A DNA stretch of 64,000 nt from contig CAJNOJ010000160.1 in assembly GCA_905250025.1 (NCBI GenBank), positions 62,001 through 126,000 of the forward strand. Direction: 5' to 3'. The position numbers and the translations under genes are program-made. Shown in pieces: positions 23,952-35,249 of the stretch (position 1 is the first letter of the stretch; each line of letters begins with the position of its first letter). The stretch comes from Adineta ricciae. Taxonomy: Eukaryota > Rotifera > Eurotatoria > Adinetida > Adinetidae. Under the pieces are notes generated by a model. That model did no database searches and was not told the DNA's origin. It saw only the letters and a program-made list of their open reading frames with translations.

Positions 23952-26247
23952 TCAATAATGATACGCAACACTCAATGGTGTTTGACAAGCAGAACACGAA
24001 AAGCCCGTATGGTGATATGCACCAGTTAGATCATTGATACTTCGACAATGTGGACATATCGTTCGGCCATTGGAAGGTATTTTCGGCACTGGTGTCAAAG
24101 CAGACGAATATCCTGGTATGTACATATTAGTTGAACCGGATCGTATCTGTGGTTTATTCGCAGGAGGATTAACAGGAGCATTATACTGCATTCTATGTTC
24201 ACAGTCTGAACAATAAACGGAAGAATGATGTCTATCTTGAAGATTGCGCTGGCATACGAGACAGTGACTGACTGTGTCGCGATGACGATCGGTACTGGCT
24301 GATTGGCGAGCACTAGCAGGTGGTGTTGCCAGTATTTTGCGCACAGGTATTTCTGTGCCACTTCGATCTAGAATAGAAATCTGAAATAGGCACTAGTTGC
24401 ACTGCGTGCACAAGCCTGAACCTGATTTGGTAAACGTATTTTGCGGATTGGTTTTGGAGACATTGACTGGTTTCTCATTATTTTTGACGTTTTGGATATT
24501 TTCGGGAATATGAGTGACGTGTAATTGCCTAGTTGCTTCCTGATTGTTCACAACTATACTTGCATTTCGGGTTATTGCTTTAGGAGGATCAACAGGCTTA
24601 TCAGAGTGCTGTACTTTTGTCGGAGACTTTTCGAAATGAACGGCGCCATTTTTCGGCACATATCCTTGTTCTTTATTATCATCTGCACGAAGACACCGTT
24701 GTTCCGTTGTCTGAGTAGTACGATTTCGTGTATGAACACTGTCAGCACCGGATGCCGTTCGTGGTGTGATCGCAGGAGAGGGAGGCGAAGGTTTCATTGG
24801 GCCTTTTCGAATCAATTGCCAACCACTGTGATCATTCGAAATTGAAGGAGATGTATAATTATTCGCGTCACGTTGTTTTTGTCGTTTTCGTTCTTCTTCT
24901 GCTACAACTGCTGGCTTTTGCACTTCGAAAAAGTCCACTAAATACTTGTGATAGACTGCAAAGAAATTATTTCGTAACGATAAATTTCTTCGGCCCAGTT
25001 CAGCGCAAACGATCATCAACGGGACTGCTTTTTTATCGAAATCGTATTTGATTGTTCGTATCCGTAAATAATCATATAATAAACTATCCGAACGATCACG
25101 ACTAATATCATCACCTAGAAATCGAATCGGCAACAGACTTTGATCATATGTATGATTGATCGATTGATAAAGAGGAAGAAAATTTTCAGCTGTTGGATCT
25201 AAATCATTGATAATCGTTTGTAATGGACAGAAATGGGAATGATCATAAACTAGAACGATTGGTTCACGTATGCATTCATTTGGAATTGATAAGATGGGTA
25301 AATAGATTCCAAATAAATCATTGACTGAGATGGGCTCGCCATTTTTATTCCGTATGACATCTTCAGCGAGAACAATTATCGGTCGGCGAAGCATGTTCGA
25401 GATGGAAAATATATGTACAGCTTCGAGGAAGTGCAAATACCGTGCTGTTTGTCCATCACCGGATTTTTCATAATGAACAAGATTGCAGACTTCATCCCAC
25501 TCCTAAAGTAAGATATACAATAGGTTTTATTAGAGAATTTCTTACATCATTCAGTTTGGAATCTTCGGAACGTATGCCGTAGCTGCGATCGGATCTAAGT
25601 CTTTCAATTCGCCAGTAGCTTTTCAAAACATCTCGATTTTCATCCATAAATTGAGCAAGACGATCTCGTAAATAGAGATTCGAATCGTGTATACCAACCA
25701 TAGCAATCAGTACCGCATGAAGAAGGCAATTACCATTACCTTAAACAAATAAACACCTATGAGAAATTATCTTTCTTTGCGATCATTTCCTGTGTTTACC
25801 TGCTGTTCGAATGGGGTGTAATTGCTTTAATGCCGGATTCCAATTGATGATGTGAGCTTCATTCATTGTCTTCAGTACGACTCGATCGATGAGATATCGC
25901 TGCAAATGATGATGATCATCGGCGTTGAAGAATACTTTTGGTATGTCACTCGTGTAACTCGTAATTTCAGTTAAATTTTCAATCAGACAACCGTGTATAT
26001 GGTTTAATAATTGTTCTGCTTCGGTTTTAATAGTTTTTGGAACAGGGAGTATATCTGTAGGTGGTGCCGTCGATGGTGTTGTTGTTGTTGTTGTCGTCGC
26101 TGCCGTTGTCGAGTCGCTTTTGCTTTCACAACAATGAGTTTGAAATGTAGTGTAGTAGTGCGGTCTCAAGCCATCGATTGATTTAACTGGTCCATTCGTT
26201 GTGTCCGTACGATTTGATGAATTCGTCATTGCGGGTATTTGAGCCAT
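23952..26247 (-). CDS. A20-like OTU-domain deubiquitinase with double zinc-ribbon tail
   Basis: Four exons (26247-25800, 25739-25546, 25502-24422, 24367-23952) join in frame to 712 residues. The 54 bp last intron removes an otherwise in-frame TAG. The OTU domain has GNGNCLLHAV with the catalytic Cys, EWDEVCNLV, LEAVHIFSISNMLRRPIIVL, FGIYLPIL, and YDHSHFCPL with the catalytic His. Order and wording are closest to the A20/Cezanne/Trabid (OTU A20 subclass) enzymes, especially A20. A long disordered linker follows, then CLVC-13-CSDC and CPHC-16-CSAC zinc modules in place of A20-type fingers. Role: removal of ubiquitin chains; A20-class enzymes dampen innate immune signalling, but that role here is inference. 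The Asn in NGNC replaces the usual Asp of DGNC. A TTG-led extension upstream is disregarded. Confidence 0.82.
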
Positions 26248-27004
26248 GAAGATAAGAAAAAAATAAGAAATTTTACATACTGACAGACATGCATATGCTG
26301 AAAACAAGATCTAAAATATCAACAATGATTCACTACATTGCTATGTCAAAGAGAGAACACGTCACTATGATAACTATTGCCTGAAAATCAAGAGCAAGCG
26401 GTAGAGGATAACGTTTAGAGGATTAATCGAAAGATTGACCTAAGTAATTCATCCTACATAATGATATTTCGAATGATCGATTCATCGAACTGAATTTCGA
26501 GGAGAAGAACTGTCGAAAGTTGGCAGTAGACAAGATTTTCAACTTGTTCTCGCCATTCAGAGTAAAAAAACCTCCGACTACCTTGTTGGTAAGATTTTCG
26601 TTCTTTCTTTTCTTTCTTCTTTTCTCTTTGGTAGATCAAGTTTTGTTCTGTTGTTTTTTTCTTTCGACAACATAAAAGATCGTTCGAAAAACGAAACAAC
26701 ATGCCTTTATTACCAGTCATCACCCTCAATCATAATGAAATGTCCATTATCAACGAGAAAAAAGATGTTCGAATCATACCGATAGTTTGCTCAACTTACT
26801 TTGACGTGTTCCTACCGTTATTTATCCGTTCTGTCACTCCTCGAAACACGTTTTTTCGTATATATAATGTATCTTTCTGCATTAATATCATATTATTACC
26901 AGCAGAGAAAATTATTCATGTGAAACGAAGCAAAATATAAATCGCAAAACAAAAAAAAACACATCGGCGTATAATATTTAGTGAATAATTTGTCGTATCT
27001 TATC
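26248..27004. other. Divergent intergenic region
   Basis: About 760 bases between the divergent starts of the OTU gene and a small + strand gene. It contains purine/pyrimidine-biased tracts (about 26590-26640) and an A-rich run before the + strand gene. Frames here have no recognisable content. Confidence 0.5.
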
Positions 27005-27397
27005 ATGGTATCACAAACATTAACAAGCAAACACTTGTTAGCACTACTTGAAAAGAGTCGAACCATTTGTGAAGCATCACGGGAATACCCTTCATCACAA
27101 CAACCATTACCTCCGCGTCATTTATGCACATCGACGACAATCTCATCGAAAGCAAACCCGAACACCATACAGAAGATACTGCAGACGTCAACAAATGAAT
27201 CTCAGCTGAAAGCTTTGAGTGAATACGCGAAACATGTGAAAGACGAAACCGAAGTGATTGAATTGCTGCCCGGTGAACAGCAGGATGAAAGAAAGAGTAA
27301 ATTCTTGCGGAAAACGCGCTCGCAATCGATGGAAACGAATGATGACGACAGTGATGAGTTAATGATCGAGACATATGACAGGTTTTCTTTTTTATAA
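27005..27397 (+). CDS. Small unknown protein, acidic-basic and probably disordered
   Basis: Frame of 130 residues from the ATG at 27005. It begins MVSQTLTSKHLLALLEKSR, a likely amphipathic helix, and has a second helical region (STNESQLKALSEYAKHVK). It ends with mixed charged sequence (ERKSKFLRKTRSQS, DDDSDELMIE). No family recognised. The stop lies only 4 bases from the stop of the convergent UBXN11 gene. A GTTTTC after GACAG near the end could be a donor, so the true C-terminus may differ. Confidence 0.5.
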   Translation: MVSQTLTSKHLLALLEKSRTICEASREYPSSQQPLPPRHLCTSTTISSKANPNTIQKILQTSTNESQLKALSEYAKHVKDETEVIELLPGEQQDERKSKFLRKTRSQSMETNDDDSDELMIETYDRFSFL

Positions 27398-27401
27398 TAG
27401 T

Positions 27402-29817
27402 TCAAACTTTATTTTTAACAAGATTCTGTTTGATCTCTCGAATACCTAATGTTGCATTCGGTACTAAATCACATTGTTCAAGAGTTGCGTTTTCATCTGT
27501 GAAGAAAAGTTTTGTTCCCATAGCAAATAAATCGAAATCAAATGTAAGTTTTCTTAAAGAAACAAAAAAGGACTTTTGTTCAAGGAACATCTCGTTTTCA
27601 TCTTCGTTACTTCTTTTTTGCAATGACTTGTTTAACATCTTTGATTGTACTTGTCACTTTCATTTTAATGACATAAGTTTGTTGACCATCGTGAGAACGA
27701 ATACGAAGTGTACTGACGGAAATATGATCATCAGCCCCGTGTTTGTGTTCGCTGATCGCACTTGAATACAAAAAAGACACGCGAATGTGTGAAACGTTCG
27801 AAACAGAAGATATTTTATACCTTTCACATCGGATTGTTGATTCCTGTTTGCCCTAGGAAAAGATACCAAAGAAGAAATTCTTAGTTTTCAAATTTCATAT
27901 GATTGATAAATGAGTATTCTCAGTTTTTTTTCTTGTTTGAGTAACCTTCGTTTCAATATTTGAAGAACTGTTCGACCGTTAACATCAGCAGATTATGTAA
28001 TACTTATCAATATTCATAGAATTAGTTGTCGTGTAATTTTTTTCAATATTCATCTCTCTATCACGAGAAGATCTCTTTGCTTACTGTTAACTGTTGCTCG
28101 ATGTTTTGACGAATATCAATCACTTGACCGTTTTTAATTACAGTCTTCGGAAGACGATTTAGAAATTGTTGCACATGAACTTTCGGCCCTAAACAAAGCA
28201 GTCTTAATAAGAGAAACGAAGTATGGTTTATTTACGTTGATCATTCGATTCTGTCTTTGCACCGTGTGGGATCGGCGGTAAATGATCTGTCGTTTGATTA
28301 CTATGTACAACACGACTATCATGCAGGACATAACCTTCGCCATGAAAGGCTTTCTGTTTACGATCATCCGTGAAGTAGACCTCTCGTCTATCCGATACCT
28401 GAAACATCAAATATCGAGGTGACGATGACTTAAATGCGAAGTTTTTGTACATGAAAAGGTACTCCATTTGGAAATCGTTTTTGTAGTTCTGATGGGAAGA
28501 ATCCATCGAGTATATCGCGAAGAAATTGCTGAGTAGATGGATCTACAACTGAGAATCCGAAGGAGAAACGAAACGTATGGAGATTCTCACCAGTAAATGG
28601 TCGAAAAGGTCCGTTGAATAGGAAAATACCATTCGCGTAAAGTGTTAACTGAATTGGCTCTGTACGTTTCAAGGTTGAGATATGTCGTTGACAGTTAGAA
28701 TTATGTGGTTCGAAATGCATTTCACTTTCTCCAGCTAAGATATTCAATTCACGAATATTTTCTAGAAGAGAGCTGTAATTAATCGGCATTATCGATGGCA
28801 CTGATTCCTCTACAAAAAAAAGTACAGTTCAAACTAGTCAATTGTGCGGTTTATTTCATACCCGGCCGCCAGGTTGATGCTGCCGATGATGTAATTGTCT
28901 GTTGTTGTTGTTGCTGTTGTTCAATACGATCAGCTTCATCGAAAGTGAGAATATTTACATTATCCGGCTCGTTTAATTCGCCGACAACTTCGAGACCACG
29001 TTCAATGAGTAAATCCTACTAGAAGCAAATCAGTCAAAGTCTGTGCAATTCAATCATAGATGTTACCGACTTCCATGCGATCGATAATGGATTGCAAACG
29101 TGCACATTTTTTCTCGAGAATTTCAATCTTATACGATTCGTTCGATTGATTTTCTAGAAGAAAAGACTTCTTTCTTTCTTATATTCTATTCTTAGCAGGG
29201 CACGTACGTAATGCTTTTTCGTAAAGTCGATTCTTCTCTTCTAGTACAGCAATACGCTGAGTCTAAAATAATATCACAAGTTATGTTGTGGTCAGATGCT
29301 TGTTCATCTTACTTTATCTTTGACTTCGCTGGTTAAATATCGAACATCTGACTCTGCTTTCTGCATGCGATTCATGGTCAATTGGAGAAGATCCAAGTCA
29401 GTTGGAGCTGTAACAAATTCAAACATTGTAAAACTTTTATCAAAAGAAACCGCCGAAATCACCTCGAATTCGTGACTCGTTTGTCGATCTATGACTTTTC
29501 ATGTTATCCAAAGCCATACGTGAAGTGACTTCGTCTATTAACTGAGCATCTTCATCTATGATAAAGTATACATGTCTTTCCCTTTCATTCAAAAACGAAA
29601 ATATTAGTTGATTTTTACTAGAATATCGGTAATTATTTGATCTTGCTGTTTGAGTGGCTGGTGTCGCGCTAGAAACATTACTAAACGTAGATCAATACCA
29701 GAAAAAGAAAGTTTTCTAATACTTTTCATCAAGTGGAATGTCGTTTAACGAAATATTCGGACTTTTCCCTACCGGAACTTTTCTGTATCGATTCAAAGAC
29801 GTATAAGGTGTCGACAT
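27402..29817 (-). CDS. UBXN11: UBX domain protein 11 (Socius-like)
   Basis: A multi-exon gene with introns of about 50-60 bp. It starts MSTPYTSLNRYRKVP at 29817. A coiled-coil region follows (APTDLDLLQLTMNRMQKAE, IAVLEEKNRLYEKAL, ILEKKCARLQSIIDRM), then a polyglutamine run (seven Gln). The SEP domain carries LYANGIFLFNGPFRPF, QQFLRDILDGFFPSEL and FPNGVPFHV. The C-terminus is a UBX domain split over two exons (STLRIRSHDGQQTYVIKM, then KLFFTDENATLEQCDLVPN and ATLGIRE). UBX/SEP proteins are cofactors of the p97/VCP segregase; vertebrate UBXN11 also interacts with Rnd GTPases. The order coiled coil, SEP, UBX identifies UBXN11 rather than UBXN2/p47. Confidence 0.85.
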
Positions 29818-30174
29818 AATTTTGGTACTTGAATGTCTTTGACAGAATCACATTCGTGAATAGCATTTAACTTTCATTACAATGTAGTAAAAAGAAATCA
29901 CTATGTGAAAACCTTGAATTTAAAAAGAATTCGAGAGATGTCAGACGCATCCATTCACTACTATCGGTATAAATTTCAATTTCCAATGAACTCTACAATG
30001 TTTGCGTATTAGATTTTTCTAATGTTCTTGTTGTATTATATATTTCTACTAGTCATATTCGATTATGAATAACCGAGATGACACACGCGCACACAAAATC
30101 GTCCAGCTGACATAGAAAAAGAAGGAAGAATAGATGAAAGAACAGATGTATGTAGTGCTACTATTAGTTATGCA
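29818..30174. other. Intergenic stretch
   Basis: About 360 bases between the start of UBXN11 and the stop of TOMM20, both on the minus strand. It should contain the UBXN11 promoter. Nothing else is visible. Confidence 0.5.
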
Positions 30175-30875
30175 TTATTCTAGATCTGGTTCAGTCAAAA
30201 TTGCGCTACCACCAAGAGCTGAAGACGATGCACCCATAACCGACTAGAAAAAAGAATAGAAAGAGAAAATAAATATCAAATCGTTGATAGCAATCGATGA
30301 ATATACTTGGGCAACTCGCGGTAAACGCATGATGATTTCTTGAAACAATTCAGGTGGTAGTGTTTGTTGAAATAGTGAAAGGAGACTTTGAGGCTGACTA
30401 CAAACAGCGACAGCTTTAGCGAGATGATCGACACCATTATCAAGATCACCTAAACGAACATTCATGAAGAATTCGACTTTGACGAAAGAAATGAGAATGA
30501 ATACTCACCTCGGGACAGACAATCTTCGCCTTGTTGAATTTGTTCAAGAAAATAGCGACGCATCTCGTCGGGATTACTGGAATCAACCTGATAGACATCG
30601 GCAATCAATCGCTAGTCATATGAAAATACAGCAGAAAACTTACTGTTAAACTGTCACTAGAAGTCGGACCATGTTGTTTCTGTTTCTTTCGTTCTAAAGA
30701 GAGTAGAGTTAAGGTTTGGTCGATGATAATCATCATACTGACTAGCTTTTAATTTTTCACGAAATTCCGGCGCACTTCGTCGTTTTTGATCGAAATAAAA
30801 GCAATAACCAACAAAACCTACACCGAGACTAACTGCAGCCACAAGTGGCCAAAATGCTTTGCTATTCGTATTCAT
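30175..30875 (-). CDS. TOMM20: Mitochondrial import receptor subunit TOM20
   Basis: Five exons. The N-terminal anchor is AFWPLVAAVSLGVGFVGYCF, followed by YFDQKRRSAPEFREKLK, equivalent to YFDRKRRSDPNFKNRLR in human. RKKQKQHG, YFLEQIQQGEDCLSRGDLDN, GVDHLAKAVAVCSQPQ, LLSLFQQTLPPELFQ and an acidic C-terminal LTEPDLE complete the receptor domain. Role: outer-membrane receptor for mitochondrial presequences, tail facing the cytosol. Stop at 30175-30177. Confidence 0.95.
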
Positions 30876-31214
30876 CTAAAATGAGAATATTGACGTACAT
30901 GAGTATATCATCGTTTATATTGATACAAAGAAAATGAAACTGATGAACAGATAAATTGTTACCATGATTTCTATGACGCAATTTGTTCAAACGAACAAAT
31001 ATGGATTGATTTTATATTGAAGTATTTCTGACAGCACACACGAGACAGTGTTTTAGTTGATTAAGAATGATTTTAAGGTATTAACGCTATAAATAGTCAC
31101 TTTCGATGACTCATACTGATACGACGTGTCACTTAAGTACAGTTTATCTCCATTTTGACGATTCTATTTAAAAGCAAAACGTCAACTTACGAAAGACACA
31201 TCTGATTATTCAAA
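30876..31214. other. Divergent intergenic region
   Basis: About 340 bases between TOMM20 (-) and the ARF-like gene (+), the likely shared promoter region. No specific element recognised. Confidence 0.5.
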
Positions 31215-31937
31215 ATGAGTCTTGATCTTCAAGGTATGTTTAATCCGTTCGCATCGTTTGGAAAAAATGATCACGCTCGAATTCTCATGCTCGGCCTCGA
31301 TGGAGCAGGTAAAACAACCATTCTCTATCGAAGCAAACTGAACGAAACGATAAATACTGAGCCAACGAATGGTATGATGTTAACGAACAAATTCTCGGAC
31401 AAATGATTTCATATTATAGGGTTTAAAATCGAAATTATCAATCCTTGTCCTGGGATGTTCTTCACTGTATGGGATGTACGTAGATAATAAGTTGCAAGTA
31501 TTTCATTTCAAATGAACGCTTTTCTCTTTACTAGATCGGTGGAGAGAAGAAACATCGCTATCTTTGGCATTATTATCATCCGGGAATGGAAGGTCTGATA
31601 TTCGTTATCGATAGTACTGATCGCGAGCGAATCGACGAAGTTCGAGAAGAATTTCACAACATTCTCACATTTCCTTACATGACCAATGTACCTGTTTTGA
31701 TCATCGCTAACAAACGCGATCTGCCTAGCAAGTAATACAGTCGACACTTTCGTTGTAATTTTTCAAATAGATGCGATGGATCGATGGGAACTAATCGATA
31801 AATTAGGCATGAAGAATATTTCTACTCAACACAAATGGTACCTTCGATCGGTGTGTGCAAGAACGGGCGAGGGCTTAGACGAAGCAATGCTGGTGATGGC
31901 TAATTTAATAAAACAAAATCGCAAGGAAAACAAATGA
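31215..31937 (+). CDS. Atypical ARF-like small GTPase
   Basis: Four exons. Walker A is GLDGAGKTT. Switch I is EPTNGF with the conserved Thr. Switch II reads [16 protein letters not shown], where the family has WDxGGQ, so the catalytic Gln is replaced by Glu. The base-recognition motif is NKRDLP, and the C-terminal [12 protein letters not shown] matches ARF. The N-terminus begins MSLDLQ, so Gly2 for myristoylation is missing. The last intron (31728-31770) uses a GC donor (GCAAGT); joining there gives [16 protein letters not shown], matching DLPNAM in ARFs, whereas the nearby GT donor breaks the frame. ARF-like proteins control membrane traffic; this one may be slow to hydrolyse GTP or rely on a different mechanism. 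Subfamily not assigned. Confidence 0.85.
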
Positions 31938-32058
31938 AAAAAGAATGTTGTTTTCTGTATATTTAAATACGTAATGAGAATAAAATTATTGTAAAAAAAA
32001 ACAAACAATATCACATAAAATATGTTTTTTCTTTTCAACAGTTGCACGTGAGAAGTAG

Positions 32059-32061
<3 letters not shown>

Positions 32062-32092
<31 letters not shown>
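32062..32092. repeat. GA dinucleotide microsatellite
   Basis: About 15 uninterrupted AG/GA units just before the end of the convergent aftiphilin gene. Confidence 0.95.
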
Positions 32093-32110
32093 CAGTTTTA
32101 TTTGACAAGA

Positions 32111-33597
32111 TCAATAGAAAACGTTTGATTCTGTATTGGCCTGTGTGGAAAGCAGTAAGGCTTTCGGATTGATAAAAGTCAAACTCGGAACGGTTTCTTG
32201 GACTACTTTTGCATCGTCAGTTATCATCGTCGTCGAGCCTGGAAAGAGATCCATCGTTTTGATCGATGTGGACTGTAGAGAAGGGTTCGGACTGGAATTT
32301 CGATGAACAATCGTGGCTAAACTGGATTGCTGACGTCGATTATTCGCCGTCGAAATCGGTGGAATGTAGTAATCCAAATCAAGGGTTTTATTCACATCAA
32401 CAACTGAGAAAACAAAAGATTCGATTAGAAGAAACATCACCGATGATTAGTGAGATATTTAGGGTAAGTTATGACGTACACCAAACTTACCGTGATTCTC
32501 ACTCCTGTTCGTATCTGTTGAAAGGAATGTACTCTGATTGTCTATATGAACAGAAGATTAGCTATGAACTTGCTTTCTCAGCTCTTTTTTCAAAGAAAAC
32601 GACTGATGATTTCTCTTACCGGTAAGAGGATTTTCAAGACCATTGGATTTCCAATCGAAACTTGGACTGATCACCGGACATGATAACTAATCGAATACAA
32701 AAATAGATGAACTAGATCTGGCGGCTTCAGTAGAGCATTACTTTTGTTTCAACATCATCGTTTGAAATCTGTTTTTCATCATCACATGGCGAATCAGCTG
32801 GAATTGTTTTAGTCTGCAAAGTTCTCATCAATTCCTTTCCTTCCTGTTAGTTAATCTTCGTGACTTACACGAAAACGTTCTTGCACGCCTAGTGCTTGAT
32901 GAAATGAACGTTCAATATTTGATTTTCGCCATTGATATTGGATTCCTAATGGATCATTTGATACATTTACCAAGACACTCCACAAGCTAAACACTGACAT
33001 TGAAATATTGTTAAGCAAACCACCAGAATAACTTACGAAAGACTATGCTGAAAGGCGGGGCTTTGTTTGATTTGTTCTTCACGTTTTGTAAATGTCGGTA
33101 ATGGAAAAGAAATGAGATTATCATTTTCGGTACATAAGCTTGGAGACTCCAATGGAAAACAAGCTGAGATCACAGCTTCAATCTGATCGTTACTAAGTGA
33201 ATTCTAAAGCAAAGAGAAATACGAAACTTGCCCCGAAATCCATGACAAATCTACCACTGAGAAAGTCGGAGATTTCGTTTTCGGACGCTCTTGTACTTCA
33301 CCATAAGCGCCGAACGCGTCATCGTCTTCTTCGTTCGATCGATCGACATGTTGAAAGTCCGCCCAATTGCTGTTCGACGCTTCTTCTTTATTATTCTACG
33401 ATTTCAATGAATTAAATCATCAAAAAATACCTTCGAAAATACCTCGGACTCTTGCTTTTCAAATGCATTGAAATTCGCCCAGCCATAATCAGTCATTGAG
33501 TCTTGTTTCCTATTTTCAGGAGACGCATCCGACGGCATCACATTATTTTCAATCTCATCATTGTTCAATGACGAAGAAGAGTCAGTCCTGTGACTCA
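32111..33597 (-). CDS. AFTPH: Aftiphilin-like clathrin-associated protein
   Basis: Multi-exon minus-strand gene starting MSHRTDSSSSLNNDE. The N-terminal half is disordered, with aromatic-acidic motifs typical of aftiphilin (GWANFNAFEKQE, NWADFQHVD, DAFGAYGEVQE). The conserved C-terminal half contains NDQIEAVISACFP, an LWSVLVNVSNDPLGIQYQW segment like the DPLGLRYQW of aftiphilin, SPSFDWKSNGLENPL (human: FDWSSSGLTNPL), and VPSLTFINPKALLL near the end. Role: AP-1/clathrin accessory factor in trans-Golgi/endosome traffic, acting with p200 and gamma-synergin in animals. Some exon junctions in the central part are approximate. Confidence 0.82.
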
Positions 33598-33859
33598 TAA
33601 CATCTATAAATAAAAACACATTTATTTGTTTTGCTCTTAAACACACGAATATAGACGAAGCCAATACGGAGTATTCCAGGTCAAATATTCGAAGTGTAGA
33701 ATGTCATCAAAAACTCTATGAAGTGTCCTATTCAATCAATAAGAAGGAAATTGTGATATAAAAAGAAAAGCTCGTTTTTACATATCGTGATGGGAATTTA
33801 CTTGTATCTCCCGAGATGATTAATTTCTATTTCTTTCATTTAATAATTACTCAATATAG

Positions 33860-33993
33860 TTTCCTGTGAGCGTCCAAAAGATTGATTCGTTGAAATTCTC
33901 TGTAGACGGAAAAGCACGAGGCGTGACCGAATTATCCCGACACGAAGGTTCAAAAGCACAAAAACAACATTCCGAGAAAATTGATCTCAGCGG
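33860..33993 (+). other. Candidate orphan exon, remotely BED/hAT zinc-finger-like
   Basis: Translation between an ATATAG acceptor and a GGGTAAGT donor is open and includes SLKFSVDGKARGVTELSRHE followed by GSKAQKQH. The phrase order (FSV.G...VT.L.RHE.SKA..QH) resembles the second half of zinc fingers found in hAT-type transposase genes, but the leading cysteines are absent. It could be the remnant of a domesticated or dead transposon gene. No partner exons were found. Confidence 0.25.
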
Positions 33994-35230
33994 GTAAGTG
34001 TCGAAAACGAACATCGGATTCTTCTTCTCACTAACGAATCAACCATGATAACATTTATAAAAAACGCAAATGCCTCGATAAGAATGGCGCTGATAGTTAG
34101 TTACACATGGACGTGCTATACCGACATCTCAAGGATGAGACGAAAAGTAAATCGAGTCTTGAAGCTTTTTCAATTCAATGTATCTTGTTCGGCATGTGAG
34201 TTTCTTCATGGAATCGAAGGTTTTCATCACGACAATTCCCTGTGCTCATCTCACATAATCTGTAGGCGTTCTTTTCCCTTGTTTGGAATTAATAATTTCA
34301 GTATGCAAATATCATGAACGATCTTTATCTTTTGGAGAGCAATACAATGAGTATTGATGCAGAAATTCAATTGAAATAAGACAATTTCCGTTCAATTTTG
34401 AGTTTGTTAGTATCATTTACAGATGGAAGAATTTTTCTAATCAATTATCCTAGGTTTGTTTCGTGTAAGCACCACATTATTTTAAGAGTTGTTGTCTCGT
34501 GTATTAGAATCTCATCTCGCTTGAGTGGAAAAGTCGAAGAAAGTTAGGTATGAAACAAAAATAACATCGGATTTAACAGATTAACAGTTATTTTCTCTTT
34601 TCTTATCATCGTCGACGTCAATCTCTAAAATGTTCAACCGTCCGCGTGGTAACCGTTGGCAGATTAATAACTAGAACAGAAATGTGTAATGTTTTTTTAA
34701 TTCTAATCACCGATTACCTAAGGAAACGCAAATCATGAAGTCTAATGTCATGCCAATGCAACGTATCGAGCATTTCAGATGATTATTTATTTATCTGTAG
34801 AAATATTCAATATTATTCCGTGGAGTGTTGAACCGTTTTGTTCCTAAAAGTAATTTTCTACTTGTTACACACGAAGGTTTTCGTTGAGATGATCATATGG
34901 AGATATGTTCGGATGTGCTGATTTAAACTGGGAAGTCCTTATTCTATCCCATGCATACCTATAGTTCAAACGAAAATAATCTAGAAAATTATCGCTAAAT
35001 GTATGATTTCAGGCTAAACGCGTAGCCATGACTTTTCAGCAAAGAAACCAGTGCATTTCTTCAAGCAGAAGACCTTAAATACTTGAGGTAGGATTAATTT
35101 CCTTCAACGTTTTTCTCAAATGCTGAGGATAATTTCAAAAGTGGTGTTGGCTTTATTCCCTGTATACATGTTTTCATAAGGTTACCCCAGTAGATTACAA
35201 TTTTCTATGTCATGGCAAATATGGAAAGTC

Positions 35231-35249
35231 AGAGAGAGAGAGAGAGAGA
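35231..35249. repeat. Short GA microsatellite
   Basis: Nine or so AG units in an otherwise AT-rich intergenic region. Confidence 0.9.

Noticed and set aside
24393-24395. In-frame TAG that would truncate the OTU protein
   Set aside because: It lies inside a 54-bp GT-AG intron (24368-24421) whose removal keeps the frame and restores the zinc-ribbon tail.
24525-25051. Two + strand frames of 84-106 residues
   Set aside because: Lie antisense to the disordered linker and OTU exons of the deubiquitinase and show no recognisable motif.
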